The position numbers and the translations under genes were made by a program. A stretch of 39,472 bases of DNA from an uncultured Bacteroidales bacterium (GTDB lineage Bacteria > Bacteroidota > Bacteroidia > Bacteroidales > Bacteroidaceae), in NCBI GenBank assembly GCA_902760315.1, contig CACWFV010000048.1, positions 1 to 39,472 on the forward strand. The letters are read 5' to 3'. The notes under the pieces were generated by a model. That model saw only the letters and a list, made by a program, of their open reading frames with translations, did no database searches and was not told where the DNA came from. Below, piece after piece: positions 1 to 7,102 of this stretch (its first letter is position 1; each line of letters starts with the position of its first letter).

Positions 1-1
1 C

Positions 2-691
2 TTTGAAGAGGCAGACGGCAGGATATATGTCCTACTGCTGATGTGGGACCAGACCGTTGATCCAGACAAGAAAATCGGCGATACATTCCTGATGGACGGG
101 ATGATATACGAAATCAGGGGATGGAAAATGGACGACAGACCATATATCGCCCACTATAAACAGCCCAGCGCGTCAGGCACCTTTGTTGCGGGTTTGCAGT
201 ATAACGCCCCGGCTGATGCCATGTCTGTCGAAGAGTTCATGGCCAAGGTGAAGCGCACCTGTGAGATATTCCAGCGCGAGACCCCGCAAGGTAAAACGGC
301 AGCAGGGGTGGTGCTCAACAAGACGTGCAATGCATTCAGCGGAAAACTGACAAAAGAGCAGTATTTCGATGCGTTGAGCAACATCCAGCCGTTAGTTGAT
401 AACGAAAAGAATGAAAACCTGAAGAGCATCCTGGCCTATTCCTGCTACATGATTTACAAGAAGAGCGATGCCTACGAAGGCGACCGAAATACAGACGTAA
501 CGTCAGCACATGCTGGAGCTTCAGAGACTACTACCTCACAGGTGTCGAAAACCATCGTCTATAACAGTATGCTGATGAACGAAATGGTGGGAAAGGAGAT
601 GGTGGATTGTCAGATTAGTGGCACTGCCCCCTTGAAAGGCCAAAAAGTGGAAGTGAGACGCAGTATTACCTCTGAACTATTGGGGACGTGA
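2..691 (+). CDS. N-terminal part of a frameshifted secreted thioredoxin-like (TlpA-type) protein, 5' end outside the window
   Basis: The frame is open from base 2, so the gene begins upstream of the window; the first ATG inside it (41) is unlikely to be the true start. The readable part (about 229 residues) has no thioredoxin motif and resembles the long variable N-terminal region of Bacteroidota TlpA-like proteins. It stops at 689-691, but another frame continues at once with N-Y-W-G-R-E-F-S-F, the kind of strand expected to follow. Bases 2-1469 make 1468 nt; removing one base gives a whole number of codons, so one extra base between about 655 and 688 explains the break. With the fragment at 726-1469 this is most simply one gene, either a pseudogene or a sequence error. 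The family assignment rests on the second fragment and on the neighbouring paralogues. Confidence 0.6.
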   Translation, partial: FEEADGRIYVLLLMWDQTVDPDKKIGDTFLMDGMIYEIRGWKMDDRPYIAHYKQPSASGTFVAGLQYNAPADAMSVEEFMAKVKRTCEIFQRETPQGKTAAGVVLNKTCNAFSGKLTKEQYFDALSNIQPLVDNEKNENLKSILAYSCYMIYKKSDAYEGDRNTDVTSAHAGASETTTSQVSKTIVYNSMLMNEMVGKEMVDCQISGTAPLKGQKVEVRRSITSELLGT

Positions 692-725
692 ATTCTCCTT
701 TACCTGCAAACTGCCGAAGAACGAG

Positions 726-1469
726 GTGTGCTGGATATTTGTCGATAATGGAGGATTTGTTTACTTCTATACTGATGGTAAGCCCATCAGTGCGGATATG
801 GAGAAACTGACGGTAAGGAGCAATAAATCGAGTCAGAAGATTAACGACTTCATGCAGTTGGTAGAGCGCGAACGCCTGGCCGAGCTCCATGAAACCGACA
901 TTCAGAAAAAAGCGGAAATCAACCGCCAGCGCGGCGAGCGGCTTCTCAAGGCTGTCCGTGAAAACCGTGACAATATCATCTCAGCATGTGCACTCAGCCT
1001 TGTCTATACCGAAATGAGCTACGAGGAACTGAAACCTTACCTCAGTGACGACTATGCTTTCTCGCACCACATCCTCCTGGCACCAATGCGCGAATACGTG
1101 GAAGGACTGGAGAAGCGCCGTCCCGGCACTCCTTATACCAACCTTGAACTGGTGGACACGAAGGGCCGCCCACATCAGTTAAGCGAATATATCGGCAAGG
1201 GATATGTCGTCCTGCATTTCTGGCATGGCCTTGGCGGTTATGGATATCAAATCCTTCCGTCCATGAAGAGATGGCGGGAGGAAGTAAAGCAGCGCGGGCT
1301 GACATGGCCGCAACTGATGCCTAATCCAGACACCAACCCGCGAAACGCACTTGCAGCCTACGGCATCCGTTCCTATCCCGAACTGATCGTCATTGATGCA
1401 AAAGGAACTATCGTGGCTTGCCCTCGTAATTTGGAAGAGCTCGAAACTGTATTAAAAAGCTTGAAATAA
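726..1469 (+). CDS. C-terminal thioredoxin-fold part of the same frameshifted gene, lacking the CxxC active site
   Basis: This fragment is open from 657, after a stop at 654, so the GTG at 726 is probably internal rather than a start. The last 110 or so residues read as a TlpA/AhpC-like thioredoxin domain. The strand V-V-L-H-F-W is followed by H-G-L-G-G-Y-G-Y where family members have W-x-x-C-x-x-C, and then a helix. A later segment, Y-G-I-R-S-Y-P-E-L-I-V-I-D, matches the cis-proline strand. Both redox cysteines are therefore absent. If the protein is made it cannot do disulfide chemistry and would serve as a binding or structural fold. It is separated from the next paralogue by 176 bases that hold a strong hairpin. 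Confidence 0.6.
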   Translation: MCWIFVDNGGFVYFYTDGKPISADMEKLTVRSNKSSQKINDFMQLVERERLAELHETDIQKKAEINRQRGERLLKAVRENRDNIISACALSLVYTEMSYEELKPYLSDDYAFSHHILLAPMREYVEGLEKRRPGTPYTNLELVDTKGRPHQLSEYIGKGYVVLHFWHGLGGYGYQILPSMKRWREEVKQRGLTWPQLMPNPDTNPRNALAAYGIRSYPELIVIDAKGTIVACPRNLEELETVLKSLK

Positions 1470-1513
1470 TAGTGAATAACCTAACAAAGACAGAATTTGA
1501 TTCACCCCCGGGT

Positions 1514-1549
1514 AACGGCATGGGGCGCAGTGATGCGTCCTGTGCCGTT
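1514..1549 (+). terminator. Strong 16-bp RNA hairpin with a GTGA tetraloop
   Basis: The arms 1514-1529 and 1534-1549 pair completely as + strand RNA (13 Watson-Crick and 3 G-U pairs) around a GUGA (GNRA-type) loop. The G-U pairs would be A-C mismatches on the other strand, so the + strand is the likely transcript. It lies 44 bases after the frameshifted gene and 97 bases before the next start. Only three U follow the stem, so it may be a terminator or a processing/stability hairpin. GGGGCG in its left arm (1522-1527) could instead pair with CGCCCC at 1571-1576. Confidence 0.45.
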
Positions 1550-1645
1550 TGCGAGATTATGAAAGTTTAACGCCCCGCAGCGTCATATTTCCGCAATTAC
1601 GGCGTATATATAATAAAATGAACAATCAAAATAAAAAAATAGACA

Positions 1646-3673
1646 ATGAGATTTATTACAACAACACTTTTGAGTTTATTAGTCTCGCTACAGGTGATGG
1701 CGGGAAAAGTGATTAAGAATCCGGTCATTGAATACTCCGCTTCGTGGATGGAGATTACCGAGATTGAACTGACGAAAGAGGCCACAATCGTAAGAGGTGT
1801 TCTCAGGCAGGGCTCGTCAATCCTCAACAACACCGTGCTTGCAGACCGCAACACAGGCAAGGAGTTTAAGTTCTTGCGTGTGGAAGGCGTAAAGGCTCAA
1901 GAGCGGGCTACTGCCGACGGCACACCATGCACCATATACTTCGAACCGCTGGATGCAAGCGTGAAGGAGTTTAATTATATAGAGGTAGGCAATAATCCAT
2001 TGGGAAACTACTATGGCATCAGGTTGCAGCCAAAGGCAAAGGCCTCTAAAAAGTCAAAGGTGTTCGACCCAGAATCACTTGATTTCGACTACTATATGAG
2101 TCGTCCTTTCACCCCCGACACCGCATGGCACTTCAGCAACAAACCATACAAGAATGGGGTTCCATCTGGAAAGGCACTGGTTAAGATTTACGTGACAAAG
2201 ACACCAAGGGAACTTGCAAGTATGCTTCCCGATGTTTCGGCAAGGGTGTCTAATCAGATTACGCGCCACGAGGAGAATGCAGTTGCTTCGATGGATGAAA
2301 ACAACTGCTACACGCTCGAACTCGATATTCCTCATCAGCAGTTTGTTTATACAAATCCTTTCGGTGATATCTACGTCGCTCCTGGTGACACGCTCGAGAT
2401 GTTCACCACCATGGAAGGGGCTCCTGATGGCAGAGGACCTCGTTTCAAGACCTTCCGCAGCAACAGCGAATCAGCCATGATAAACACCCTTCTGCCTAAA
2501 TACTTGGAGAAATATGGCAGGAACGAATACAACTACAAAGAAGCTGAAGCCATGATAGCGAAGGGTAAGGATGTCACCCAGCCCATGCTTGAGCGTTGGG
2601 CTCGTCAGGCCAACGAGATAATTGCCGACGAGGCCTTCCGTCAGGCTCTTATCAACTCTCCGTTGAGCACCATGGGTAAGGATCTCGTTATGATATCGGC
2701 CGTGGCCAACAAATGCATTGAGATAGAAGATGTGGCGGATAGCTATGACTACAAGAAGACCATCAACACACAACTTGAAGATGGCAGTTGGAAGAGTGAA
2801 CCGAATTCCAAATACGTTCCGCTCGACCTGAAGGCTGTCTATGGTACGCTTTTGAAGAATAAGGAACTCATCTACAACAACCCTCTTGCCGTGAGCGAAA
2901 GCAACCAGTGGGTATTCGTGAATCGTACGCTCTTCGGTCCGTTGCTTTGGCAATGGGAGACAATAACCAACGAGCAAGGTATTATTGTAGGTCAGCGACG
3001 CCGCGATGATTATGGTATGGCGGGTACCTTCATGAACGACCTCCGTCTCTCACAGGATATTGTTAACCATATGGATAATAACCTAAAGGAAGACAAGTTA
3101 GGTCGGCTTGATGAACATGGACACCGTGATGGAATACTTGATTACATGGCAAACACAGTCGGTGAGACCTTGGCTGGCATACAGAACGTGCAGGTGGCAC
3201 AAGCCATCGTAAATGAGTACCGTAACTTCGTAAAGGCTACCGAAACAGGTGGAGACGAAAAAGGTAACAACTGGACAGAAGAGCAGAATGCGCTGTGGAA
3301 CAAGATTGTATCGCCCTACAAGGGCAACACCCTCTTCCTCGATTTCTGGGCGATGAGTTGCGGCCCATGTCGTGCGGGTATGATGAGTCAGAAGAAACTC
3401 GTGGAGGATATGAAGGACGAGGCCGTCAAGTTCCTCTACATCACCACCGAAGACCAGAAAACATCTGGCGAGAAATGGATGGCTGACAACAATATCAAGG
3501 GCGAGCACATCTATATCACCAACAACGAATGGAAGCAGTTCGAGACCATGCTGAACTTCACTGCCATTCCTCGTGGTGCCTTGGTCAGTAAGGATGGCAA
3601 ACTCATCGAGCACGACTTCCACGTCGGCCAGTTCAAAAGCGACGAACTAAAGAAACTCGCAGAAAGATTCTGA
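1646..3673 (+). CDS. Secreted TlpA-like thioredoxin-domain protein, 675 aa
   Basis: The N-terminus (K/R-poor hydrophobic stretch ending ...LQVMAG) is a Sec signal peptide, so the protein acts in the periplasm or at the cell surface. Residues 20 to about 530 are a large variable region with beta-rich followed by helical segments. The C-terminal 130 residues form a thioredoxin domain: L-F-L-D-F-W-A-M-S-C-G-P-C-R at about 557-570 carries an intact CGPC redox site, and A-I-P-R near 640 supplies the cis-proline. The family reduces or isomerises disulfides of exported proteins or acts in haem-protein maturation; the substrate here is unknown. The start is the ATG after an A-rich leader; no canonical promoter box is clear. 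It is the only complete copy in this array of related genes. A following paralogue begins 5 bases after the stop but is cut short. Confidence 0.85.
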   Translation: MRFITTTLLSLLVSLQVMAGKVIKNPVIEYSASWMEITEIELTKEATIVRGVLRQGSSILNNTVLADRNTGKEFKFLRVEGVKAQERATADGTPCTIYFEPLDASVKEFNYIEVGNNPLGNYYGIRLQPKAKASKKSKVFDPESLDFDYYMSRPFTPDTAWHFSNKPYKNGVPSGKALVKIYVTKTPRELASMLPDVSARVSNQITRHEENAVASMDENNCYTLELDIPHQQFVYTNPFGDIYVAPGDTLEMFTTMEGAPDGRGPRFKTFRSNSESAMINTLLPKYLEKYGRNEYNYKEAEAMIAKGKDVTQPMLERWARQANEIIADEAFRQALINSPLSTMGKDLVMISAVANKCIEIEDVADSYDYKKTINTQLEDGSWKSEPNSKYVPLDLKAVYGTLLKNKELIYNNPLAVSESNQWVFVNRTLFGPLLWQWETITNEQGIIVGQRRRDDYGMAGTFMNDLRLSQDIVNHMDNNLKEDKLGRLDEHGHRDGILDYMANTVGETLAGIQNVQVAQAIVNEYRNFVKATETGGDEKGNNWTEEQNALWNKIVSPYKGNTLFLDFWAMSCGPCRAGMMSQKKLVEDMKDEAVKFLYITTEDQKTSGEKWMADNNIKGEHIYITNNEWKQFETMLNFTAIPRGALVSKDGKLIEHDFHVGQFKSDELKKLAERF

Positions 3674-3678
3674 CAAAT

Positions 3679-3730
3679 ATGAATAAGAACATCATCCTCA
3701 CCCTCCTCGCCCTCGTAATAGTGGCGGATA
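3679..3730 (+). pseudogene. Stump of a TlpA-like gene: signal-peptide start only
   Basis: Five bases after the upstream stop, an ATG opens M-N-K-N-I-I-L-T-L-L-A-L-V. This closely matches the first residues encoded at 4445 and 5776 (M-N-K-K-T-I-I-T-I-L-L-A-L-V). Similarity ends at about 3727. From 3733 the sequence is the 3' end of an oppositely oriented gene. The + frame stays open to 4035, but that stretch is only the complement of the kinase-fold gene. It reads as the remains of a fourth paralogue truncated when the reverse gene arrived. Confidence 0.55.
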
Positions 3731-3732
3731 CA

Positions 3733-4371
3733 TCAGATGCGCTTGATTTCTGCATCGACCACAAAGATGTCGCCATCGCGGTCAACAAGGACATTGCGGG
3801 GAATCAAGTCCCAGACGATAAAGGTACCGTTGGAATAGCGACCAACAGCATTCTCATGGTTGAAGCCAAGGGCTGCCATATACGTGTCGATGGATATCTG
3901 TGGCGCAGGTTCGGCATTCTTTACGAGATCTTGCTTCAGAATAGGCATAACGGTCCGGCCGTCGAAACCCGTAAAGGCATGGAGTCGATAGTAAGTGTCA
4001 GGGAATATCTCATTGTGCATCCTAACCTTATCTAAAAGCCGAAGGATACTACCGCTGTTTAAAAGATTATTGACCTTGTAGATTATGTCATTAGAAACGT
4101 ATGTGTCATTCTCGTTCCCACTCGGTCCCGGTGTTCCCAAATCGAACACGGCATCTATTGGTATCCACAGACCGTGCTCCTTGGCAAACGATTCGGTGAT
4201 GCGTTGTTCGATTTCGAAAGGGCTTACATGTGGCTGGCCATCTCCATGTTGCGCTTCATATAGTTTGCTGCGTCGACGGAGTTCATCGGCGATTGCTGCG
4301 ATTCGGCTATTTTCCGCATCTTGCGCTCCGTCGCTTCCTTGTGAAACTGATTCAAGAACGTCATAGTCCAT
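3733..4371 (-). CDS. Kinase-fold protein of the polyvalent-protein type (Kinase-PolyVal-like), 212 aa
   Basis: The C-terminal half looks like a small protein-kinase/aminoglycoside-phosphotransferase fold. A nucleotide-binding-like strand (I-I-Y-K-V-N-N) is followed by a helical segment, then W-D-L-I-P-R-N-V-L-V-D near residues 188-198 as catalytic-loop equivalent (D...N), then F-V-V-D-A-E as the metal-binding D-x-E. From memory this resembles the serine/threonine/tyrosine kinase domain described in polyvalent proteins of phages and conjugative elements, which also occurs as short stand-alone genes in Bacteroidota. Substrate and role are unknown. It has its own promoter and lies on the strand opposite to the thioredoxin array. 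Its 3' end abuts a truncated paralogue, which suggests it came in by transfer. The fold call is fairly firm; the function is not. Confidence 0.65.
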   Translation of the reverse strand: MDYDVLESVSQGSDGAQDAENSRIAAIADELRRRSKLYEAQHGDGQPHVSPFEIEQRITESFAKEHGLWIPIDAVFDLGTPGPSGNENDTYVSNDIIYKVNNLLNSGSILRLLDKVRMHNEIFPDTYYRLHAFTGFDGRTVMPILKQDLVKNAEPAPQISIDTYMAALGFNHENAVGRYSNGTFIVWDLIPRNVLVDRDGDIFVVDAEIKRI

Positions 4372-4393
4372 ACCGTTTAATTGATTTCGGCGA

Positions 4394-4422
4394 CAAAGGT
4401 ACGAAATAAAAACGAAAACAAG
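4394..4422 (-). promoter_or_regulatory. Bacteroidota promoter of the kinase-fold gene
   Basis: Read on the minus strand, a -33-like CTTG (4419-4422) is followed after 17 bases by TACCTTTG (4394-4401), an exact TAnnTTTG -7 box. The ATG is 22 bases further on. This supports the minus-strand gene as real and separately transcribed. Confidence 0.7.
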
Positions 4423-4444
4423 TACAATAATAAAGAAATTTTAT

Positions 4445-5017
4445 ATGAACAAGAAAACCATCATCACCATCCTGCTCGCACTCGTCACAATGGCGGGGCA
4501 GGGGCAAATCAAATGCCACGTCGAAGGAACATTAGAGACCGAGGCGTGGGGCGATGAAATCATCATCTGTGAAGTAGGGACTGACCTGCGCGTAGTGGAC
4601 GAGCCGCGCTTTCACGTGAAAGCCAAGGACGGGCACTTCACCTACGACATCGAGACCGACTTCCCAAGACTCTATGAGGTATTCTTCCTGAAGCAACACG
4701 AGACGGGACGCGGATTCACGGGCAAGTTCATCGCCGAGAATTGCAGCGTGGACGTCACGATGTATAAAGACAAACGCATACATATCGTCAGCAACGGCGA
4801 GGAAGGACGCAAGCACGCGGTGAAGGACAGCATTGAGGACGTGCGTTTCTGGAACCCCGTTGAGGTGATTGACAATCAGATAGACGACGAGAGCCATAGG
4901 GCGGAGTTCTACAAAGCAGACTTCATTTCCACTGTTAGCAAAGCACGGTCTTTGAATGTGTCGATTACTACATGCAGAACAAACGTGCAAGATATACCGA
5001 CGCTGGCTGGCAGTTGA
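4445..5017 (+). CDS. N-terminal part of a frameshifted TlpA-like protein (signal peptide and DUF4369-like region)
   Basis: M-N-K-K-T-I-I-T-I-L-L-A-L-V ... G-Q-G-Q is a signal peptide. Residues 24 to about 115 are a beta-rich segment (V-E-G-T-L ... H-F-T-Y-D-I-E ... F-I-A-E) like the DUF4369 domain that precedes thioredoxin domains in this family. After about residue 168 the frame turns into unrelated sequence and stops at 5017, while the frame one base back, open from 4939, continues as F-E-C-V-D-Y-Y-M-Q. Bases 4445-5697 are 1253 nt; restoring one base gives 417 codons plus stop. A one-base loss near 4949-4956 (a TTT run) therefore explains the split. It is either a pseudogene or a sequence error. 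Confidence 0.7.
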   Translation: MNKKTIITILLALVTMAGQGQIKCHVEGTLETEAWGDEIIICEVGTDLRVVDEPRFHVKAKDGHFTYDIETDFPRLYEVFFLKQHETGRGFTGKFIAENCSVDVTMYKDKRIHIVSNGEEGRKHAVKDSIEDVRFWNPVEVIDNQIDDESHRAEFYKADFISTVSKARSLNVSITTCRTNVQDIPTLAGS

Positions 5018-5697
5018 AACAGCGTCGCGACAGCATTACCGCCGACTTGGTTCCCTTCCGCTTTGCCTACGACGCGGAGCACCCCATGCTCTGGACGCTC
5101 TACGATGTGCTCGATGCTATCCGCGTACTCAAACGGGCGCATATCTATGTGAACTTCGACAAGTCACAGTTTGAGCCATATTTGACGCTCTATCATGACA
5201 AACTCATCAATTACTATCCGGGTCATCCCATTCACGACCAGATTGCCACAGCCGAGACGGCCTATCGCCTACAGCCTGGAAAGCCCTACATCGACTACAC
5301 GGTGCGAAACACCGACGGCCAACTCGTGCCTATCTCCACGCTCATCCAAGGCAAGGTCGCCCTCATCGACCTTTGGGCATCGTGGTGTGGTCCCTGCCGT
5401 CGTCACAGCATTGCCATGATTCCCGTCTATGAAAAATACAAGGACAAGGGCTTTACCGTCATTGCTATCGCCCGTGAACGTAATCGCCAAGCGATGGAAA
5501 ATGCAGCGAAGAAGGACGGCTATCCTTGGCAGAGCTTGCTGGAACTGAACGACGAGAACGGTGTGTGGCGCAAGAACGGAGCCGGCAATGCCGGTGGCGC
5601 CATGTACCTCATCGACCGCGACGGCACCATCCTCTCCACCTCCACAGATGCCGAGGAACTGGAGCCGCTTATCAAGGCTGCGATTGAGCGAGAGTAG
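4972..5697 (+). CDS. C-terminal thioredoxin part of the same frameshifted TlpA-like gene
   Basis: This frame is open from 4939; the ATG at 4972 is internal to the ancestral gene. After a helical linker, the last 140 residues are a thioredoxin domain with A-L-I-D-L-W-A-S-W-C-G-P-C-R, so the redox CGPC is intact. The strand that normally carries the cis-proline reads N-A-G-G-A-M-Y-L-I-D; the proline is replaced by glycine, a variant I associate with Bacteroidota TlpA-like proteins but cannot check here. Without the shift, this and 4445-5017 form one 417-residue secreted oxidoreductase. A long palindrome overlaps its stop codon, and a further paralogue stump follows at 5776. Confidence 0.7.
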   Translation: MQNKRARYTDAGWQLKQRRDSITADLVPFRFAYDAEHPMLWTLYDVLDAIRVLKRAHIYVNFDKSQFEPYLTLYHDKLINYYPGHPIHDQIATAETAYRLQPGKPYIDYTVRNTDGQLVPISTLIQGKVALIDLWASWCGPCRRHSIAMIPVYEKYKDKGFTVIAIARERNRQAMENAAKKDGYPWQSLLELNDENGVWRKNGAGNAGGAMYLIDRDGTILSTSTDAEELEPLIKAAIERE

Positions 5698-5720
5698 AGT
5701 CAAACATGTTTGAACTCTAC
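5694..5720. repeat. Near-perfect 27-base palindrome overlapping the end of the TlpA-like gene
   Basis: The arm GTAGAGTCAAACA (5694-5706) is followed directly by its complement TGTTTG-A-ACTCTAC (5707-5720) with one extra A at 5713. There is no loop, so it is a poor terminator shape and fits a cruciform, dimeric protein-binding site or recombination scar better. The TAG stop of the thioredoxin gene (5695-5697) lies inside it. Confidence 0.6.
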
Positions 5721-5775
5721 CGAGCATGAGCAGGTTCGACCGGAGGTCAAGAAAGCATTAAACATCGAATAAGAC

Positions 5776-5856
5776 ATGAACAAGAAAACCATCATCACCA
5801 TCCTGCTCGCCCTCGTTGTCAAGACGGGGCAGGCGCAGGTGAGCACTGGGAGTTAA
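5776..5856 (+). pseudogene. Stump of another TlpA-like gene: signal-peptide start only
   Basis: The first 40 or so bases are nearly identical to the start of the gene at 4445 and encode M-N-K-K-T-I-I-T-I-L-L-A-L-V, then V-K-T-G-Q-A-Q, a complete signal peptide with a cleavage-like A-Q. The frame ends at a TAA (5854-5856) after 26 residues. Nothing downstream in any frame resembles a thioredoxin protein. It is most simply a 5' remnant left by recombination or deletion within the array. Confidence 0.55.
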
Positions 5857-5897
5857 ATATGCTTAATTATCGAACAGTTTCCTTGCATATTTGCAGA

Positions 5898-5905
5898 TAT
5901 ATTTG
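5898..5905 (+). promoter_or_regulatory. Likely -7 box for the ATPase gene
   Basis: TATATTTG matches TAnnTTTG exactly and lies 35 bases before the ATG at 5941. The -33 region (about 5875-5885) has only a partial match. The surroundings are AT-rich, so chance is possible. Confidence 0.45.
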
Positions 5906-5940
5906 TTATTTTGCATTTCATAAAATGTGAAACGTAAAAT

Positions 5941-7074
5941 ATGAAATTAATAAACCCTTTCCCTGAATATGGCTACTTTGGCCCGGAGTATTTCTGCGAC
6001 AGAGAGCAGGAGACGGAAGAACTAATTAGTGCGTTGGTCAATGGCAGCAATGTGACGCTAATGGCTCCCCGTCGTATCGGTAAGACTGGACTGATAAGCC
6101 ATGCTTTCGAACGGATGAAGGCAAGGGATAAAAATATACGCTGTTTCTATGTGGACATCTTCTCGACAAAGACATTCAACCAGATGGTGCAGTTCATTGC
6201 CAATGCCGTCATCGGGAAACTCGACTCCCCCTCACAGTCGGTCATGAGGAGACTCAACGGTTTCGTGTCTGCCCTACGGCCAACGATGAGTCAGGATCCT
6301 ATTACAGGCATGCCTACTTTCAGTGTGTCTGTAACTTCCGAAAGAGCCCGCGACACACTCCAGCAGGTGTTCGAATACATGAAAGAGTCGGGACGGCAAT
6401 GCTATCTGGCTATTGATGAGTTCCAGCAGGTGAGCCACTATGCCGAGATTGGTGCCGACGCGTTCATACGCTCAATCATACAGTTTGTTCCCAACGTGCA
6501 TATCATCTTTTCGGGTAGCCAGCAACACCTTTTGGCCGACATGTTCATGTCGCCAGGGCACCCGTTCTTCAACAGTTCACAAATCATGACGATAGGCACC
6601 ATCGATGCCAATGTCTACAGAGCGTTTGCCAACAACTTTTTTGCACATCAGAAGCGAGAAATGTCTGAGGAGGCCTTCGACTATTTGTACGATATGGTTG
6701 ACGGTCAGACGTGGTATGTGCAAAAAATCCTCAACCGCCTCTACCGCACACCAAAGGGTAAACTTGACCAAGAAGATGTATTCAGAGCGACCGACAAGAT
6801 TCTGCATGAACAAGAAATTAACTACCAGTCCAACTATAATCTGCTGACCGACAACCAGGCACAGTTGCTGACTGCCATCGCCTGCGAGGGCAAGGTTAAC
6901 GCCCCCACATCGCTCGATTTCATTCTCCGTCACCAACTCCCTGCTCCCAGTAGCATCAAAATGGCACTGAAGTCGCTCCAGGACAAAGAGTTCCTGTTCT
7001 ACGATACCAAACAGGGCTACATAGTTTACGACAGGTTCTTTGGCATGTGGCTTAAGAGGCTGGCGGGTCTGTAG
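5941..7074 (+). CDS. AAA/STAND-like ATPase (archaeal-type ATPase family), 377 aa
   Basis: Residues 1-20 (N-P-F-P-E-Y-G-Y ... F-C-D-R-E) are the lead-in typical of this family. A-P-R-R-I-G-K-T at 42-49 is the Walker A loop. L-A-I-D-E-F-Q at about 156-162 is Walker B with the catalytic acidic pair. I-I-F-S-G-S near 188-193 is the sensor-1-like strand. The last 70 residues look like a winged-helix domain (I-K-M-A-L-K-S-L-Q-D-K-E-F-L). Such proteins are common in Bacteroidota and are thought to be nucleotide switches or to act with mobile or defence functions; no specific role can be assigned here. The start is the first ATG after the -7 box. The next gene follows after 28 bases and may be co-transcribed. 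Confidence 0.8.
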   Translation: MKLINPFPEYGYFGPEYFCDREQETEELISALVNGSNVTLMAPRRIGKTGLISHAFERMKARDKNIRCFYVDIFSTKTFNQMVQFIANAVIGKLDSPSQSVMRRLNGFVSALRPTMSQDPITGMPTFSVSVTSERARDTLQQVFEYMKESGRQCYLAIDEFQQVSHYAEIGADAFIRSIIQFVPNVHIIFSGSQQHLLADMFMSPGHPFFNSSQIMTIGTIDANVYRAFANNFFAHQKREMSEEAFDYLYDMVDGQTWYVQKILNRLYRTPKGKLDQEDVFRATDKILHEQEINYQSNYNLLTDNQAQLLTAIACEGKVNAPTSLDFILRHQLPAPSSIKMALKSLQDKEFLFYDTKQGYIVYDRFFGMWLKRLAGL

Positions 7075-7102
7075 AAGATATCGTATTTAAATTTTTAGCA
7101 AG

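Noticed and set aside
1619-1714. A short + strand frame starting at 1619 that overlaps the 1646 gene
   Set aside because: The product has no signal or motif and the overlapping frame at 1646 encodes a clear secreted protein.
3679-4035. A + strand frame of 118 codons as a gene
   Set aside because: Only its first 16 codons resemble a signal peptide; the rest is the complement of a better supported minus-strand gene with its own promoter and a recognisable fold.
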